Of a DNA stretch of 64,000 nt, positions 1 through 8,587 are shown piece by piece. The stretch is taken from the NCBI RefSeq assembly GCF_001423125.1, contig NZ_LMNW01000023.1, forward strand, positions 370,646 to 434,645. The letters are read 5' to 3'. The notes under the pieces were generated by a model. It saw nothing but the letters and a program-made list of their open reading frames with translations, ran no database searches and was not told the origin of the DNA. Position 1 is the stretch's first letter; every line of letters begins with the position of its first letter. This DNA is from Duganella sp. Leaf126. Its GTDB lineage: Bacteria; Pseudomonadota; Gammaproteobacteria; Burkholderiales; Burkholderiaceae_D. The position numbers and the translations under genes are program-made.

Positions 1-870
1 CAGGCCGGCGACGAAGTGATCACCACGCCATTCTCGTTCATCGCCACCGCCGAAGCCATCGTGCTGGCCGGCGCGCGGCCCGTGTTTGCCGATGTCGAAC
101 GCGCCACCGGCAACCTCGATCCGGCCCGTATCGCCCGCCGCATCGGGGCACGCACTCGCGCCATCATGCCCGTCTCGCTGTACGGCCAACCGGCCGACAT
201 GGATGCCATCAACGGCATCGCGCGCCGCCACGGCCTGGCCGTGATCGAGGACGGCGCGCAAAGTTTCGGCGCCAGCTACCACGGCCAGCGCAGCGGCAAT
301 CTCTCCACCATCGGCTGCACCAGCTTCTTCCCCAGCAAGCCGCTGGGCTGCTATGGTGACGGCGGCGCCATCTTCACCAGCGACGACGACCTGGCGCGCG
401 CCATGCGCGAAATCCGCGTCCACGGCCAGTCCGAGCGCTATTGCCACACGCGGCTGGGCGTCGGTGGGCGCATGGATACCCTGCAATGCGCGGTGGTGCT
501 GGCCAAGCTGCCCGGCTTCGACGACGAAATCGCCGCGCGCCGCCGCGTCGCTGCCGCCTACGACCGCTGCTTCGCCAGCCGGGTGGAGACGCTGGGCGGC
601 GCCGAGGCCAGCGCGTGGGCCCAGTACACCATCGTGCCGCCGCGGCGCGAACCGGTGCAGGCCGCACTCACTGCCGCCGGTATCCCGAGCGTGGTCCACT
701 ACCCGCAACCGATCCACCGCCAGCCGGCCTACCTGCGCTACGACGATGTCGCGTGCCCGGTGGCCGAGCTGCTGGCACAGCGGGTGCTGAGCCTGCCCAT
801 GGGACCGCACCTGAGCCAGGCCGACGTGGCGCGGGTGGCGTCCACCGTGCTGGCCGCGCTCGACGCCTGA
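1..870 (+). CDS. DegT/DnrJ/EryC1/StrS aminotransferase (5' end missing)
   Basis: This is a PLP-dependent sugar aminotransferase, open from the first base, so its start and roughly the first 70-80 residues lie outside the window. The visible part begins QAGDEVITTPFSF, the usual substrate-proximal segment of the family. The PLP-binding lysine is in FFPSKPLGCYGDGG (lysine codon near base 337), and VIEDGAQSFGA supplies the conserved aspartate. The FPSKPLG form resembles the WbpE/WlbC type, which aminates UDP-3-keto-glucuronate derivatives; that substrate is inference. It is the first visible gene of an exopolysaccharide operon, with a 13-base gap to the flippase gene. Its role would be to supply an amino sugar for the repeat unit. 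Confidence 0.88.
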   Translation, partial: QAGDEVITTPFSFIATAEAIVLAGARPVFADVERATGNLDPARIARRIGARTRAIMPVSLYGQPADMDAINGIARRHGLAVIEDGAQSFGASYHGQRSGNLSTIGCTSFFPSKPLGCYGDGGAIFTSDDDLARAMREIRVHGQSERYCHTRLGVGGRMDTLQCAVVLAKLPGFDDEIAARRRVAAAYDRCFASRVETLGGAEASAWAQYTIVPPRREPVQAALTAAGIPSVVHYPQPIHRQPAYLRYDDVACPVAELLAQRVLSLPMGPHLSQADVARVASTVLAALDA

Positions 871-883
871 GACGCCCGCTGCC

Positions 884-2389
884 ATGCGCACCCCCAACGC
901 CATCAGCGCCATGAGCGCCCTGCCCACCTTCTGGAAGCACCTGCTGACGGTGCTGGGCGGATCGCTGGCAGCGCAAGCCCTGCCGATCGCGGCTGCGCCG
1001 CTGATCACGCGCCTGTGCAGCCCGGCCGAACTGGGCGCGTTCAGCGTGTGGCTCGGGGTGGTGGCGATCGCTGCGGTGGCGGCCACGCTGCGCATGGAAT
1101 TTGCCATGGTGGTCGATCCGGCCCCCATCCGCCAGCGGCTGTGCTTTGGCGTGGTCGCCTGGTCGTCGGGCTGGCTCGCGCTGCTGCTGACGCTGGCCCT
1201 GATCGCGGCACGGCTGCTGGACCTGGTCGCGCTGTCCTGGCCCGGCGTGCTGACGCTGGGCATGGCCGCCTGGCTGACCGCCGGCATGCAGACCACGCTG
1301 GCCTACGCCACCTCGCACAACGGCTTTGCCGCCGCCGCCAAGGCACGGATCGCTGCCGCCGGCGGCGTGGCGGCCGTGCAGCTGGCGCTGCTGGGCCTGC
1401 TGGCCATGCCGCTGTTCGCGACAACGGCAGGCAGCAGGCCATGGTGGGGCGCGCAACTGGCAGGCGTGGGCGCGGATGCACTGATGGCCGGCCAGCTGGC
1501 CGGCCTGGCCATCGGCCTGCTGGTCGCACGCAAGCTGCTGCGCTTGCCGCTGCGGTCATTACCGAAGTCTCCGCTGCCGTTATCGCAGAAAAACCCGCTG
1601 CGGTCGGCGCAAGAGTCCTCGGTGCAAGTGTCGCAGGATGCGTCGCTGCAGGCCTTGGCGCACCGCTGGGCGCTGCCGTGGCTGCTTTGGCTGCGCCGGC
1701 TGCGCCACCGGGGTCTGGCAGCGCTACTGCCCACCGCCGCGCAACGCCGCTACCTGCGCCGCCACCGGGCGTTCTGGCGCTTTACCCTGCCTTCGAGCCT
1801 GCTCAACGCTGCCGTCGGCCAATTGCCGTTGCTGATCATCGGCGCGCGTCACGGCGCGCTGGCGGCCGGCTTGTTCGCGCTGACCCAGCGCGTGCTGGCC
1901 GCACCGATCTCGCTGCTGGCAGCGTCGGTGCTGGAAGTGTTCAAGCGCGAATCGGTGCGCCAGTACCACGAGCACGGCGACTGCCGCCCCGCCTACCGCC
2001 ACGCGCTGCGCGTGCTGCTGGCGCTCGGTGCGGCGCCGGCGCTGGTGCTGTGGGTGGCCTCGCCGGCCCTGTTCTCGCTCGTGTTCGGCACCGACTGGCG
2101 CGGCGCCGGCGAGCTGGCCCAGCTGATGGCGCCGCTGTTCTTCCTCAATTTCGTCGCCGGTCCGCTCAGCTACGTGTTCTCGGTGGCGGGCCGGCAAAAG
2201 ATCGAGCTGCTCTGGCAGGTGGCGCTGTTCGCCACCACGGTGGCGGCCTTCGTGGCGCCGCTGTCGCTGGCGCACAATGTGCTCGCTTACAGCATCGGCT
2301 ATTCGCTGCTGTATCTCGTGTATCTGCACCTGTCGTACCGCTACGCGCTCGACCGTCCGCAGGCAGGGAGGCATCATGCTGCCGGCTGA
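884..2389 (+). CDS. Wzx-like polysaccharide flippase
   Basis: This is a 501-residue polytopic membrane protein of the polysaccharide transporter (Wzx/MVF) class. It would flip the lipid-linked repeat unit across the inner membrane. Hydrophobic helices run along the whole length, starting with the LLTVLGGSLAAQALPIAAAP segment, and the RFTLPSSLLNAAVG stretch begins the second helical half, as is usual in this family. Between the halves, at about residues 224-258 (bases 1555-1660), lies an unusual hydrophilic Ser/Gln/Leu-rich linker with repeated PLPLSQ/PLRSAQ-like units that is not part of the normal fold. The 3' end overlaps the next gene by 14 bases, suggesting translational coupling. Confidence 0.85.
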   Translation: MRTPNAISAMSALPTFWKHLLTVLGGSLAAQALPIAAAPLITRLCSPAELGAFSVWLGVVAIAAVAATLRMEFAMVVDPAPIRQRLCFGVVAWSSGWLALLLTLALIAARLLDLVALSWPGVLTLGMAAWLTAGMQTTLAYATSHNGFAAAAKARIAAAGGVAAVQLALLGLLAMPLFATTAGSRPWWGAQLAGVGADALMAGQLAGLAIGLLVARKLLRLPLRSLPKSPLPLSQKNPLRSAQESSVQVSQDASLQALAHRWALPWLLWLRRLRHRGLAALLPTAAQRRYLRRHRAFWRFTLPSSLLNAAVGQLPLLIIGARHGALAAGLFALTQRVLAAPISLLAASVLEVFKRESVRQYHEHGDCRPAYRHALRVLLALGAAPALVLWVASPALFSLVFGTDWRGAGELAQLMAPLFFLNFVAGPLSYVFSVAGRQKIELLWQVALFATTVAAFVAPLSLAHNVLAYSIGYSLLYLVYLHLSYRYALDRPQAGRHHAAG

Positions 2390-3608
2390 TCCGATCGACC
2401 TGTATCGGGCGCCAGCCACGTCCCTGCGCGCCAGCGGTCGCCGCGGGCCGCTGTCCCTGTTCGGACCGGCCTGGGCCGAGCTGGCGTTCTGGCTGCTGTT
2501 TCCCGGCTTCTTCGCTTACCAGACGCTGCTTGGCCTGGGCCTGATCCGCGCCTACCTCGGCGGCTACTTCGCCTGGATTTCACTGCTAATGCTGCCGCCG
2601 CTGCTGCTATCGTACCTGCTGCGCATGCGTGCCTGCGGCTGGCGTGTACAGGCGGTCGATGCCGCCTGGCTGACCTTCCTGGCATATTACGCCGCCGTCG
2701 TGGTGGTGCACACGGGACTGGCAGGCGGCGGCGCCACCAGCCACCATACGCTGGGCTTGCTCTACATGTTCCTGCTGTTCGTGATCTTCAAGACGCTGGA
2801 CTTCGAGTCGAAACGCTTCCGGCTGACCCTGCTGGCCAGCCTGCTGGCCATGTCGGCGATCGTGTTCTCGTACGCGGTCGATGGCGCGTTTTACCTTGCC
2901 GCCCTGGGCGCGGCCCGCGATCCGGAAAGCGTGGCCACGTACCAGGGCTTTTCGCGTTCCTACCTGTTGCCGATGGTGGTGCTGCTGGCCTGCACGCGGC
3001 GCGCGGCGCTGCGCTGGGCGCTGTACGCGCTGGGCTTGCCCACGCTGTACATCAACACGGCACGCAGCGAGTTCGGCGCGCTGCTGTTCCTGATTCCGCT
3101 GTTCGAGCTGCACGCGGCGCGCTCGCGGCTGGTGGTGCTGGGCCTGATGGCAGCCGCTGTCATGCTGCTGCACGCCAACCTCGACACGCTGGTTGCCGCC
3201 GTGCCCGGCAACCGCACGCTGGAACTGCTGGACCTGTCGCATTCGACGTCGGCCAGCGCCCGCCACCTGCTGACCGAACAGGCGCTGCACACCATCGCCG
3301 AGCACCCCATCCTGGGCGACTACGGCAGCTACCCGAGCGGGCGCTACGCGCACAACATCCTGTCGGCCTGGGTGGACCTCGGCCTGGCCGGCTTCGTTGC
3401 CCTGCTGGCGCTGCTGCTGGTGCCGCTCGCGCAGCTGATTATCCACGGCTACCTGCTGGGCGGGCGCACCAGCCGCGACCACCGCTACCTGCTGGCCTGG
3501 AGCTTGCTCACCAGCACACTGCTGTTGCTATGCCTGTCGCATTTCTTCAGCGACATGCTGATCGGCGCCGCGCTCGGCGCGTATGCGCGGTACCGCGCCG
3601 GAGACTGA
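2376..3608 (+). CDS. Wzy-like O-antigen polymerase/ligase family protein
   Basis: This is a 410-residue polytopic membrane protein. I chose the ATG at 2376 because it follows AGGCAGGGAGG and overlaps the flippase gene, as is typical of coupled genes; the reading frame stays open further upstream only by chance. The TARSEFGALLF segment and the late periplasmic loop with YAHNILSAWVDLGLAG match the O-antigen ligase/polymerase (Wzy_C) pattern, in which His-Asn precedes a transmembrane helix. It probably polymerises undecaprenyl-linked repeat units delivered by the neighbouring flippase. A ligase role cannot be excluded from sequence alone. Confidence 0.8.
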   Translation: MLPADPIDLYRAPATSLRASGRRGPLSLFGPAWAELAFWLLFPGFFAYQTLLGLGLIRAYLGGYFAWISLLMLPPLLLSYLLRMRACGWRVQAVDAAWLTFLAYYAAVVVVHTGLAGGGATSHHTLGLLYMFLLFVIFKTLDFESKRFRLTLLASLLAMSAIVFSYAVDGAFYLAALGAARDPESVATYQGFSRSYLLPMVVLLACTRRAALRWALYALGLPTLYINTARSEFGALLFLIPLFELHAARSRLVVLGLMAAAVMLLHANLDTLVAAVPGNRTLELLDLSHSTSASARHLLTEQALHTIAEHPILGDYGSYPSGRYAHNILSAWVDLGLAGFVALLALLLVPLAQLIIHGYLLGGRTSRDHRYLLAWSLLTSTLLLLCLSHFFSDMLIGAALGAYARYRAGD

Positions 3609-3609
3609 C

Positions 3610-4725
3610 ATGCTCAACATCGCCCACCTGACGTCGGCCCATCCGCGCCACGACGCCCGCATCTTCGGCAAGCAGTGCCGCACGCTGGCCGACTATGGCC
3701 ACCGTGTCTCGCTGGTGGTGGCCGACGGCCGCGGCGACGAAGAGCGCCATGGTGTCCAGATAGTCGATGCGGGCGTTGCTCGCGGGCGCCTGCACCGGAT
3801 GCTGTCGTCGACCGCCCGTGTCTACCGCTGCGCCGTGGCGCTCGCGCCCGACGTGGTGCAGCTGCACGATCCCGAGCTGCTGCCGGCCGGCCTGCTGTTG
3901 CAGCGCCACGGCTGCAAGGTGATCTTCGACGCCCACGAGGACGTGCCGCGCCAGCTGCTGGGCAAGCCATATCTGCCGCCGTGGACCAGGCGCACGCTGG
4001 CCGCGGCCTATGCGCGTTTCGAGCGGCAGGCCTGCCGCCGGCTCGACGGCGTCATCACGGCCACGCCGTTTATCCGCGAACGCTTCGAGCGCATCAACCG
4101 CACCACGGTGGACATCAACAACTACCCGATGCCCGAGGAATTCGGCGCCGACCTGGCCTGGGCCGACAAGCCGCTGCAGGTGTGCTACGTGGGCGGGCTG
4201 TCGGCCATCCGCGGCATTGAAGAACTGGTGCGAGCCTGCGAACTGCTGCAAACTCCGGTGCGGCTGCAGCTGGCCGGTGCCTTCAGCGAACCGGCGCTGG
4301 CTACAGCAATGCGCGCGCGGTCCGGCTGGCGCCACGTCGACGCCCTGGGCCAGTTGGCGCGCGCCGACGTGGCAAAGTTGCTGGGCGCGTCGCGCGCAGG
4401 CCTGGTCACGCTGCATCCCACCCTCAACCACCTCGACGCGCTGCCGGTCAAGATGTTCGAGTACATGGCTGCCGGCATCCCGGTGATCGCCTCCGATTTC
4501 CCGCGCTGGCGCGCGATCGTGGAGGGTGATGGCGACGGCAGCAGCGCCTGCGGGGTCTGCGTCGATCCCTGCGATCCGCCGGCGATCGCCGCCGCCATCG
4601 ATTACCTGGCCGGCCACCCCGATATCGCCCGCCGCATGGGCGAGAACGGCCGCCGCGCGGTGCGCACCCGCTATAACTGGCGCAGCCAGTCCACCCGACT
4701 GATCGACTTCTATGAACACCTCTGA
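3610..4725 (+). CDS. GT4 family glycosyltransferase
   Basis: This is a 371-residue GT-B fold glycosyltransferase acting at the cytoplasmic face of the membrane on the growing repeat unit. The N-terminal acceptor domain carries the HDPELLPAGLL and FDAHEDVPRQ motifs common in GT4 exopolysaccharide enzymes. The C-terminal nucleotide-sugar domain carries CYVGGLSAIRGIEELV and the KMFEYMAAGIPVIASDFP signature. The start at 3610 follows the previous stop by one base. The 3' end overlaps the next gene by 14 bases. Donor and acceptor sugars cannot be read from the sequence. Confidence 0.88.
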   Translation: MLNIAHLTSAHPRHDARIFGKQCRTLADYGHRVSLVVADGRGDEERHGVQIVDAGVARGRLHRMLSSTARVYRCAVALAPDVVQLHDPELLPAGLLLQRHGCKVIFDAHEDVPRQLLGKPYLPPWTRRTLAAAYARFERQACRRLDGVITATPFIRERFERINRTTVDINNYPMPEEFGADLAWADKPLQVCYVGGLSAIRGIEELVRACELLQTPVRLQLAGAFSEPALATAMRARSGWRHVDALGQLARADVAKLLGASRAGLVTLHPTLNHLDALPVKMFEYMAAGIPVIASDFPRWRAIVEGDGDGSSACGVCVDPCDPPAIAAAIDYLAGHPDIARRMGENGRRAVRTRYNWRSQSTRLIDFYEHL

Positions 4726-5428
4726 ACCCACCGGCATCTGGCCGAGCGTGCTGGCGCAGTTGCGGCTGCTCGTTGCCATTGCACGCCTGCCCCGTGCGCG
4801 GCTGTGCTTCGACGCCGCGCTCAATCCGGAACTGATCAGGCGTACCCACGCCAGCTTCACCATGCCGCACCCGCGCTTGCGCATCGTGCGCAACAAGTCG
4901 CTGGGCGTGGCGCTGATCGACCTGCGGGCATTTGCCGACAGCGCGGCGTACCTGCGCTCGGTGGCGCAGAAAGACCATGCCGGCTACCAGGCGCGCCGGG
5001 CCCGGGCGCGCGGCTACACGGTCGCCGAAATCGACCGCAACGACTACATCGACGACATCCACCGCATCAACACGTCGCAGCCCGAACGCCAGGGCCGGCC
5101 CATGGACGCCGCCTACGCCCGCCGTACCGACCACTACACGGCCGTCGACAGCTTCCGCTACTACGGGGTGCTCGATGCGGGAGGCAGACTGGTGGCCTAC
5201 TGCGACCTCGGCATCTACGGCGACTTTGCCGCCACCGACCGCCTGCTGGGCTACCACAGCGACGGCGTGATGTACCTGCTGCTGGCCGACATCGCCTGTC
5301 GCCTGATCGACGAGCGGCGCTGCAATTACCTGATGTACGACACCTACCTGGGCGCCCTGCCCGGCCTGCGCGAATTCAAGCGCAAGCTCGGCTTCGCGCC
5401 ATATCGCATCCGCTACGCCATTGCATGA
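4712..5428 (+). CDS. Putative GNAT/FemAB-like acyltransferase, copy 1
   Basis: This is a 238-residue soluble protein, clearly paralogous to the gene directly downstream. Shared blocks include GVALIDLR, EIDRND/QIDRND, INTS, RQGR-MDA, LLGY, YLMYDT and LGFAPYR-RY. The central YYGVLDAGGRLVAYCDLG strand pair, followed by a helix and a C-terminal LGFAPYRIRY strand, fits an acyl-CoA N-acyltransferase fold. The family assignment is tentative. It sits between glycosyltransferase and deacetylase genes, so acylation of an amino-sugar nucleotide or of the repeat unit is a reasonable inference. The start ATG lies inside the preceding glycosyltransferase gene. Confidence 0.6.
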   Translation: MNTSEPTGIWPSVLAQLRLLVAIARLPRARLCFDAALNPELIRRTHASFTMPHPRLRIVRNKSLGVALIDLRAFADSAAYLRSVAQKDHAGYQARRARARGYTVAEIDRNDYIDDIHRINTSQPERQGRPMDAAYARRTDHYTAVDSFRYYGVLDAGGRLVAYCDLGIYGDFAATDRLLGYHSDGVMYLLLADIACRLIDERRCNYLMYDTYLGALPGLREFKRKLGFAPYRIRYAIA

Positions 5429-5436
5429 GGTGCCCC

Positions 5437-6156
5437 ATGATCGCCAAGCTGCCCCGATTCCTCGACTTCACGCCGGTTACGCGCGGGTGCCGTCTGGCGC
5501 TCGACGTGGTGCGCCTGCCCGTGGCCACGCTGCGGTTCGATACGCGCTACCACCCCGAGGATGTGCGCAACACCCACCGTCTGTTTACCCGCCCCCACCC
5601 GCGCTACAAGATCATCGGCCACAAGCAGTTCGGGGTGGCGCTGATCGATCTGCGGCAGCTGGCGGCGCCGGCCAGCTATCCGGCGCCCGGGGCGGCCAGC
5701 TACGTCGCCAGGGCGCGCAAGCGCGGCTACCGGCTGGTGCAAATCGACCGCAACGACCACATCGACGCCATCCACGCCATCAACACCAGCATGCCCAGCC
5801 GCCAGGGACGGACGATGGACGCGCGCTACCAGGAGAAGGCGCAATGTTACGAAGCGCTGTGCCACTACCGCTATTTCGGCGTCGTCGACAAGCGCGAGCA
5901 GTTGGTTGCCTATTGCAATATGGGCCGCTTCGGCAATTTCTCCGCCTTCGCACAATTGCTCGGCTACCGCAACAACGACGGCGTGATGCACTTGCTGATC
6001 GCCGACATCGTCAACCTCCTGCTGGCCGAGGGGCGCGTCGGCAACGGCGCCGATTACCTGATGTACGACACTTTTTTCGGCGCCCAGCCGGGCCTGCGCC
6101 AGTTCAAGACCCTGCTCGGCTTCGCCCCCTATCGCGTGCGTTACACGCTGCAATGA
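5437..6156 (+). CDS. Putative GNAT/FemAB-like acyltransferase, copy 2
   Basis: This 239-residue protein is the tandem paralogue of the preceding gene. I placed the start at the ATG at 5437, eight bases after the upstream stop, because homology to copy 1 begins a few residues later (VVRLPVATLRFDTRYHPEDV against ARLPRARLCFDAALNPELI). It keeps VQIDRNDHID, RQGRTMDARY, YFGVVDKREQLVAYCNMG and LGFAPYRVRY. Divergence is substantial, so the duplication is not recent and the two copies may use different acceptors or acyl donors. No transmembrane or signal segment is visible. Confidence 0.6.
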   Translation: MIAKLPRFLDFTPVTRGCRLALDVVRLPVATLRFDTRYHPEDVRNTHRLFTRPHPRYKIIGHKQFGVALIDLRQLAAPASYPAPGAASYVARARKRGYRLVQIDRNDHIDAIHAINTSMPSRQGRTMDARYQEKAQCYEALCHYRYFGVVDKREQLVAYCNMGRFGNFSAFAQLLGYRNNDGVMHLLIADIVNLLLAEGRVGNGADYLMYDTFFGAQPGLRQFKTLLGFAPYRVRYTLQ

Positions 6157-6163
6157 GAATGCC

Positions 6164-6970
6164 ATGAGAGCTCCCCTGCAAGCCGCCATGAAAACCGTGG
6201 CCCGGCGCCTGTACGCCGACTACCTGATGCCGAGCCGGCTGCCCTTGTACGATGCGCTGCTGGCGCAGGCGCGCGACCACGGCTACCGCCAGACCTCCGT
6301 GCGCGGCTGGCTGCACACGCTGCGCAGCGCGCGTGGCCGCCCGCCCGGGCCGGTGCTGGTCCACCGGCACGATATCGACAGCGACCTGGCCACCGCGCGC
6401 CGCATGTTCGAGATCGAACAGCGCCACGGCGTGCGCGCCAGCTACTACTTCCGCCTGTCCACGCTCGATTTTGGCCTGATGCGCGAGATCGAGGACTACG
6501 GCAGCGAAGCGAGCTACCACTACGAGGAACTGGCCACGTATGCCAAACGCGAGCACCTGAAGCGCCCTGCCGATGTGCAGGCAGGTCTGGACCGCATCCG
6601 CGCCGAGTTCGAGGCCAACTTCCGCCGCATCGAGGCCACGCTGGGGCGCAAACTCGATACGCTCGCCAGCCACGGCGACTTCGCCAACCGCCGGTTGGGC
6701 ATGACCAACTGCTTGCTGCTCGACGACGACGCGCTACGTACGCGCTGCGGCATCGCTGCCGAATGCTACGACAGCGCGCTGCAGTCCAGCTTTGACCTGT
6801 ATATCAGCGACAAGCCGGCGCCGCGCTACTTCCAACCGATCCCGCCCCAGGCGGCGCTGGGCAGGCACCGGCGCATCTGCCTGCTCACGCACCCGTCGCA
6901 ATGGCATGCCGGCTGGGCGGCCAACAGCCGCAAGAACCTGGTGCGTGCGGCCGAAGCGCTGCGCTGGTAA
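6164..6970 (+). CDS. Polysaccharide deacetylase-like protein
   Basis: This is a 268-residue protein with the layout of divergent NodB-type polysaccharide deacetylases. HRHDIDSD near residue 66 provides the metal-binding aspartates. SYYFRLSTLDF follows as the next strand, then a SYHYEE helix start, LASHGDF, and a late LTHPSQWHAGW that resembles the final histidine motif seen in this group. It carries no signal peptide, so it would act in the cytoplasm or on membrane-linked intermediates. It directly follows the two GNAT-like genes, so the cassette may install, remove or exchange acyl groups on an amino sugar. A second in-frame ATG eight codons downstream is an alternative start. Confidence 0.7.
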   Translation: MRAPLQAAMKTVARRLYADYLMPSRLPLYDALLAQARDHGYRQTSVRGWLHTLRSARGRPPGPVLVHRHDIDSDLATARRMFEIEQRHGVRASYYFRLSTLDFGLMREIEDYGSEASYHYEELATYAKREHLKRPADVQAGLDRIRAEFEANFRRIEATLGRKLDTLASHGDFANRRLGMTNCLLLDDDALRTRCGIAAECYDSALQSSFDLYISDKPAPRYFQPIPPQAALGRHRRICLLTHPSQWHAGWAANSRKNLVRAAEALRW

Positions 6971-6979
6971 GGAGCATCG

Positions 6980-8587
6980 ATGAACATCCTGCTGATCAAC
7001 CACTATGCCGGCTCGCCGCTGCACGGCATGGAATACCGCCCCTACTACCTGGCGCGCGAGTGGGTGAAAGCCGGCCACCGCGTGCGCATCGTGGCGGCGA
7101 GCCAGTCGCACCTGCGCACCCACGCGCCGCAACTGGCCACACGCGCGGTGCTCGACGAGGACATCGACGGCATCGCCTACCGCTGGCTGGCCACCCCGTC
7201 CTACGACGGTAACGGAATCCGGCGCGCTGCCAATATCGCCGCCTTTCTCGCACGCCTGACCGCGCAATCGGCGCAGCTGGCAGCCGAGCGGCCGGACCTG
7301 GTGATCGCCTCGAGCACCTATCCGGCCGATATCTGGCCGGCACGCCGCATCGCCCGGCTGGCCGGGGCGCGGCTGGTATTCGAGGTGCACGATTTGTGGC
7401 CGCTCTCGCCGATCGAACTGGGCGGCATGTCGCCGCGCCACCCGTTCATCCGGCTGATGCAGGCAGCCGAAAACGCAGCCTGCCGCCACGCGGACACCGT
7501 CATTTCCATCCTGCCGCATGCAGCCAGCCACCTGATCGCGCACGGCATGGCGCCGCACAAGCTGCACGTGGTGCCCAACGGCGTGGCGCTGGCCGAATGG
7601 GAGCGCGCGCCGGCGCCGCTGCCTGCGCCCGTGACCACGCTGCTCGACAGTCTGCGCGCCGAGGGACGCATGGTGGTCGGCTATGCCGGCAGCCAAGGCC
7701 GCGCCAACGCACTCGATACGTTGCTCGACGCCGCCACCTTGCTGCAGCACCGGCAGCGCGATCTGCACGAAGAAGCGTTGCCAGGCACCCCAGCGATCGC
7801 GCTGGCAGCAACGCTGTCCGCCGCTGCGCAGCAAGGTCGGGCCCGACTGCCGGACAGACCAGGCGCAGACCTGGCTGAACCTACACCGGACAGGCCTGGT
7901 GCACGACTGCCTGACCACGTAACGTACAGACTTGGTGCCGCCCTGCCTGAACACGTAACGGACAGACTTGGTGCAACCCTGCCTCACCACCTAACGGACA
8001 AGCCTGGTGCAGGCCTGCCTGGACACGTACCGAACTCGCCTGGTGCAGGCCTGCCTCGCCCCCTACCGAAGAGGCCCGGCGAGCGCCTGCCGGCGCAGTC
8101 GGGCCATGGCCCGCGGTTCGCCTTCGTGCTGGCCGGGGATGGTCCCGAAAAGCAGGCGTTGCAACGGCGCGTGGATGTCGAAGGTTTGCGCGATGTCCAC
8201 TTCATCGCGCCGTTGCCCAAGGCATGCATACCAGCGCTGCTGGGCGGCTTCGATATCGCCTACCTCGGCTGGCGGCGCCAGCCCTTGTACCGCTACGGCA
8301 TCTCACCTAACAAGCTGGGCGACTACCTGATGGCGGCCAGACCCGTGATCCACGCGGTGGATGCCGCCAACGACCCGGTGGCCGACGCCGGTTGCGGCCT
8401 CAGCATCGCGCCCGAAGACCCGGCCGCGCTGGCCGACGCCATCGACCGTCTGGCCCGGCTCACGCCGTGGCAGCGCCACGAACTGGGCCAGCGCGGCGCC
8501 AGCTATGCGCGCCGGCATCTCGACTACCGGCTGCTGGCCCGGCGCTTTCTCGAAGCCTGCGGGGGCACCGGACCGCCCGACCGCTAG
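6980..8587 (+). CDS. GT4 family glycosyltransferase with repeat insert
   Basis: This is a 535-residue GT-B glycosyltransferase. The N-terminal domain opens with MNILLINHYAGSP, followed by MEYRPYYLAREW and FEVHDLWPLSPIELGGMS, which is typical of WbuB-like GT4 enzymes. VVPNGV marks the inter-domain region. The nucleotide-binding domain starts at VVGYAGSQGRANALDTLLDAA but is then interrupted at about residues 267-375 by a Pro/Gly-rich segment built of 12-residue repeats. The domain resumes at FAFVLAGDGPEKQAL and ends with ISPNKLGDYLMAARPVIHAVDA. Typical relatives are about 400-420 residues, so the insert accounts for the extra length. A good ribosome site (AAGGAG) precedes the ATG. Confidence 0.88.
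   Translation: MNILLINHYAGSPLHGMEYRPYYLAREWVKAGHRVRIVAASQSHLRTHAPQLATRAVLDEDIDGIAYRWLATPSYDGNGIRRAANIAAFLARLTAQSAQLAAERPDLVIASSTYPADIWPARRIARLAGARLVFEVHDLWPLSPIELGGMSPRHPFIRLMQAAENAACRHADTVISILPHAASHLIAHGMAPHKLHVVPNGVALAEWERAPAPLPAPVTTLLDSLRAEGRMVVGYAGSQGRANALDTLLDAATLLQHRQRDLHEEALPGTPAIALAATLSAAAQQGRARLPDRPGADLAEPTPDRPGARLPDHVTYRLGAALPEHVTDRLGATLPHHLTDKPGAGLPGHVPNSPGAGLPRPLPKRPGERLPAQSGHGPRFAFVLAGDGPEKQALQRRVDVEGLRDVHFIAPLPKACIPALLGGFDIAYLGWRRQPLYRYGISPNKLGDYLMAARPVIHAVDAANDPVADAGCGLSIAPEDPAALADAIDRLARLTPWQRHELGQRGASYARRHLDYRLLARRFLEACGGTGPPDR
7850..8095 (+). repeat. 36-bp in-frame minisatellite in glycosyltransferase gene
   Basis: Five consecutive 36-base units occupy 7916-8095, with break points at 7952, 7988, 8024 and 8060. 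Diverged partial units precede them from 7850. Each unit encodes 12 residues of the form H-V-T-D-R-x-G-A-x-L-P-x. The unit length is a multiple of three, so copy-number change would alter protein length but not the frame. Confidence 0.9.
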
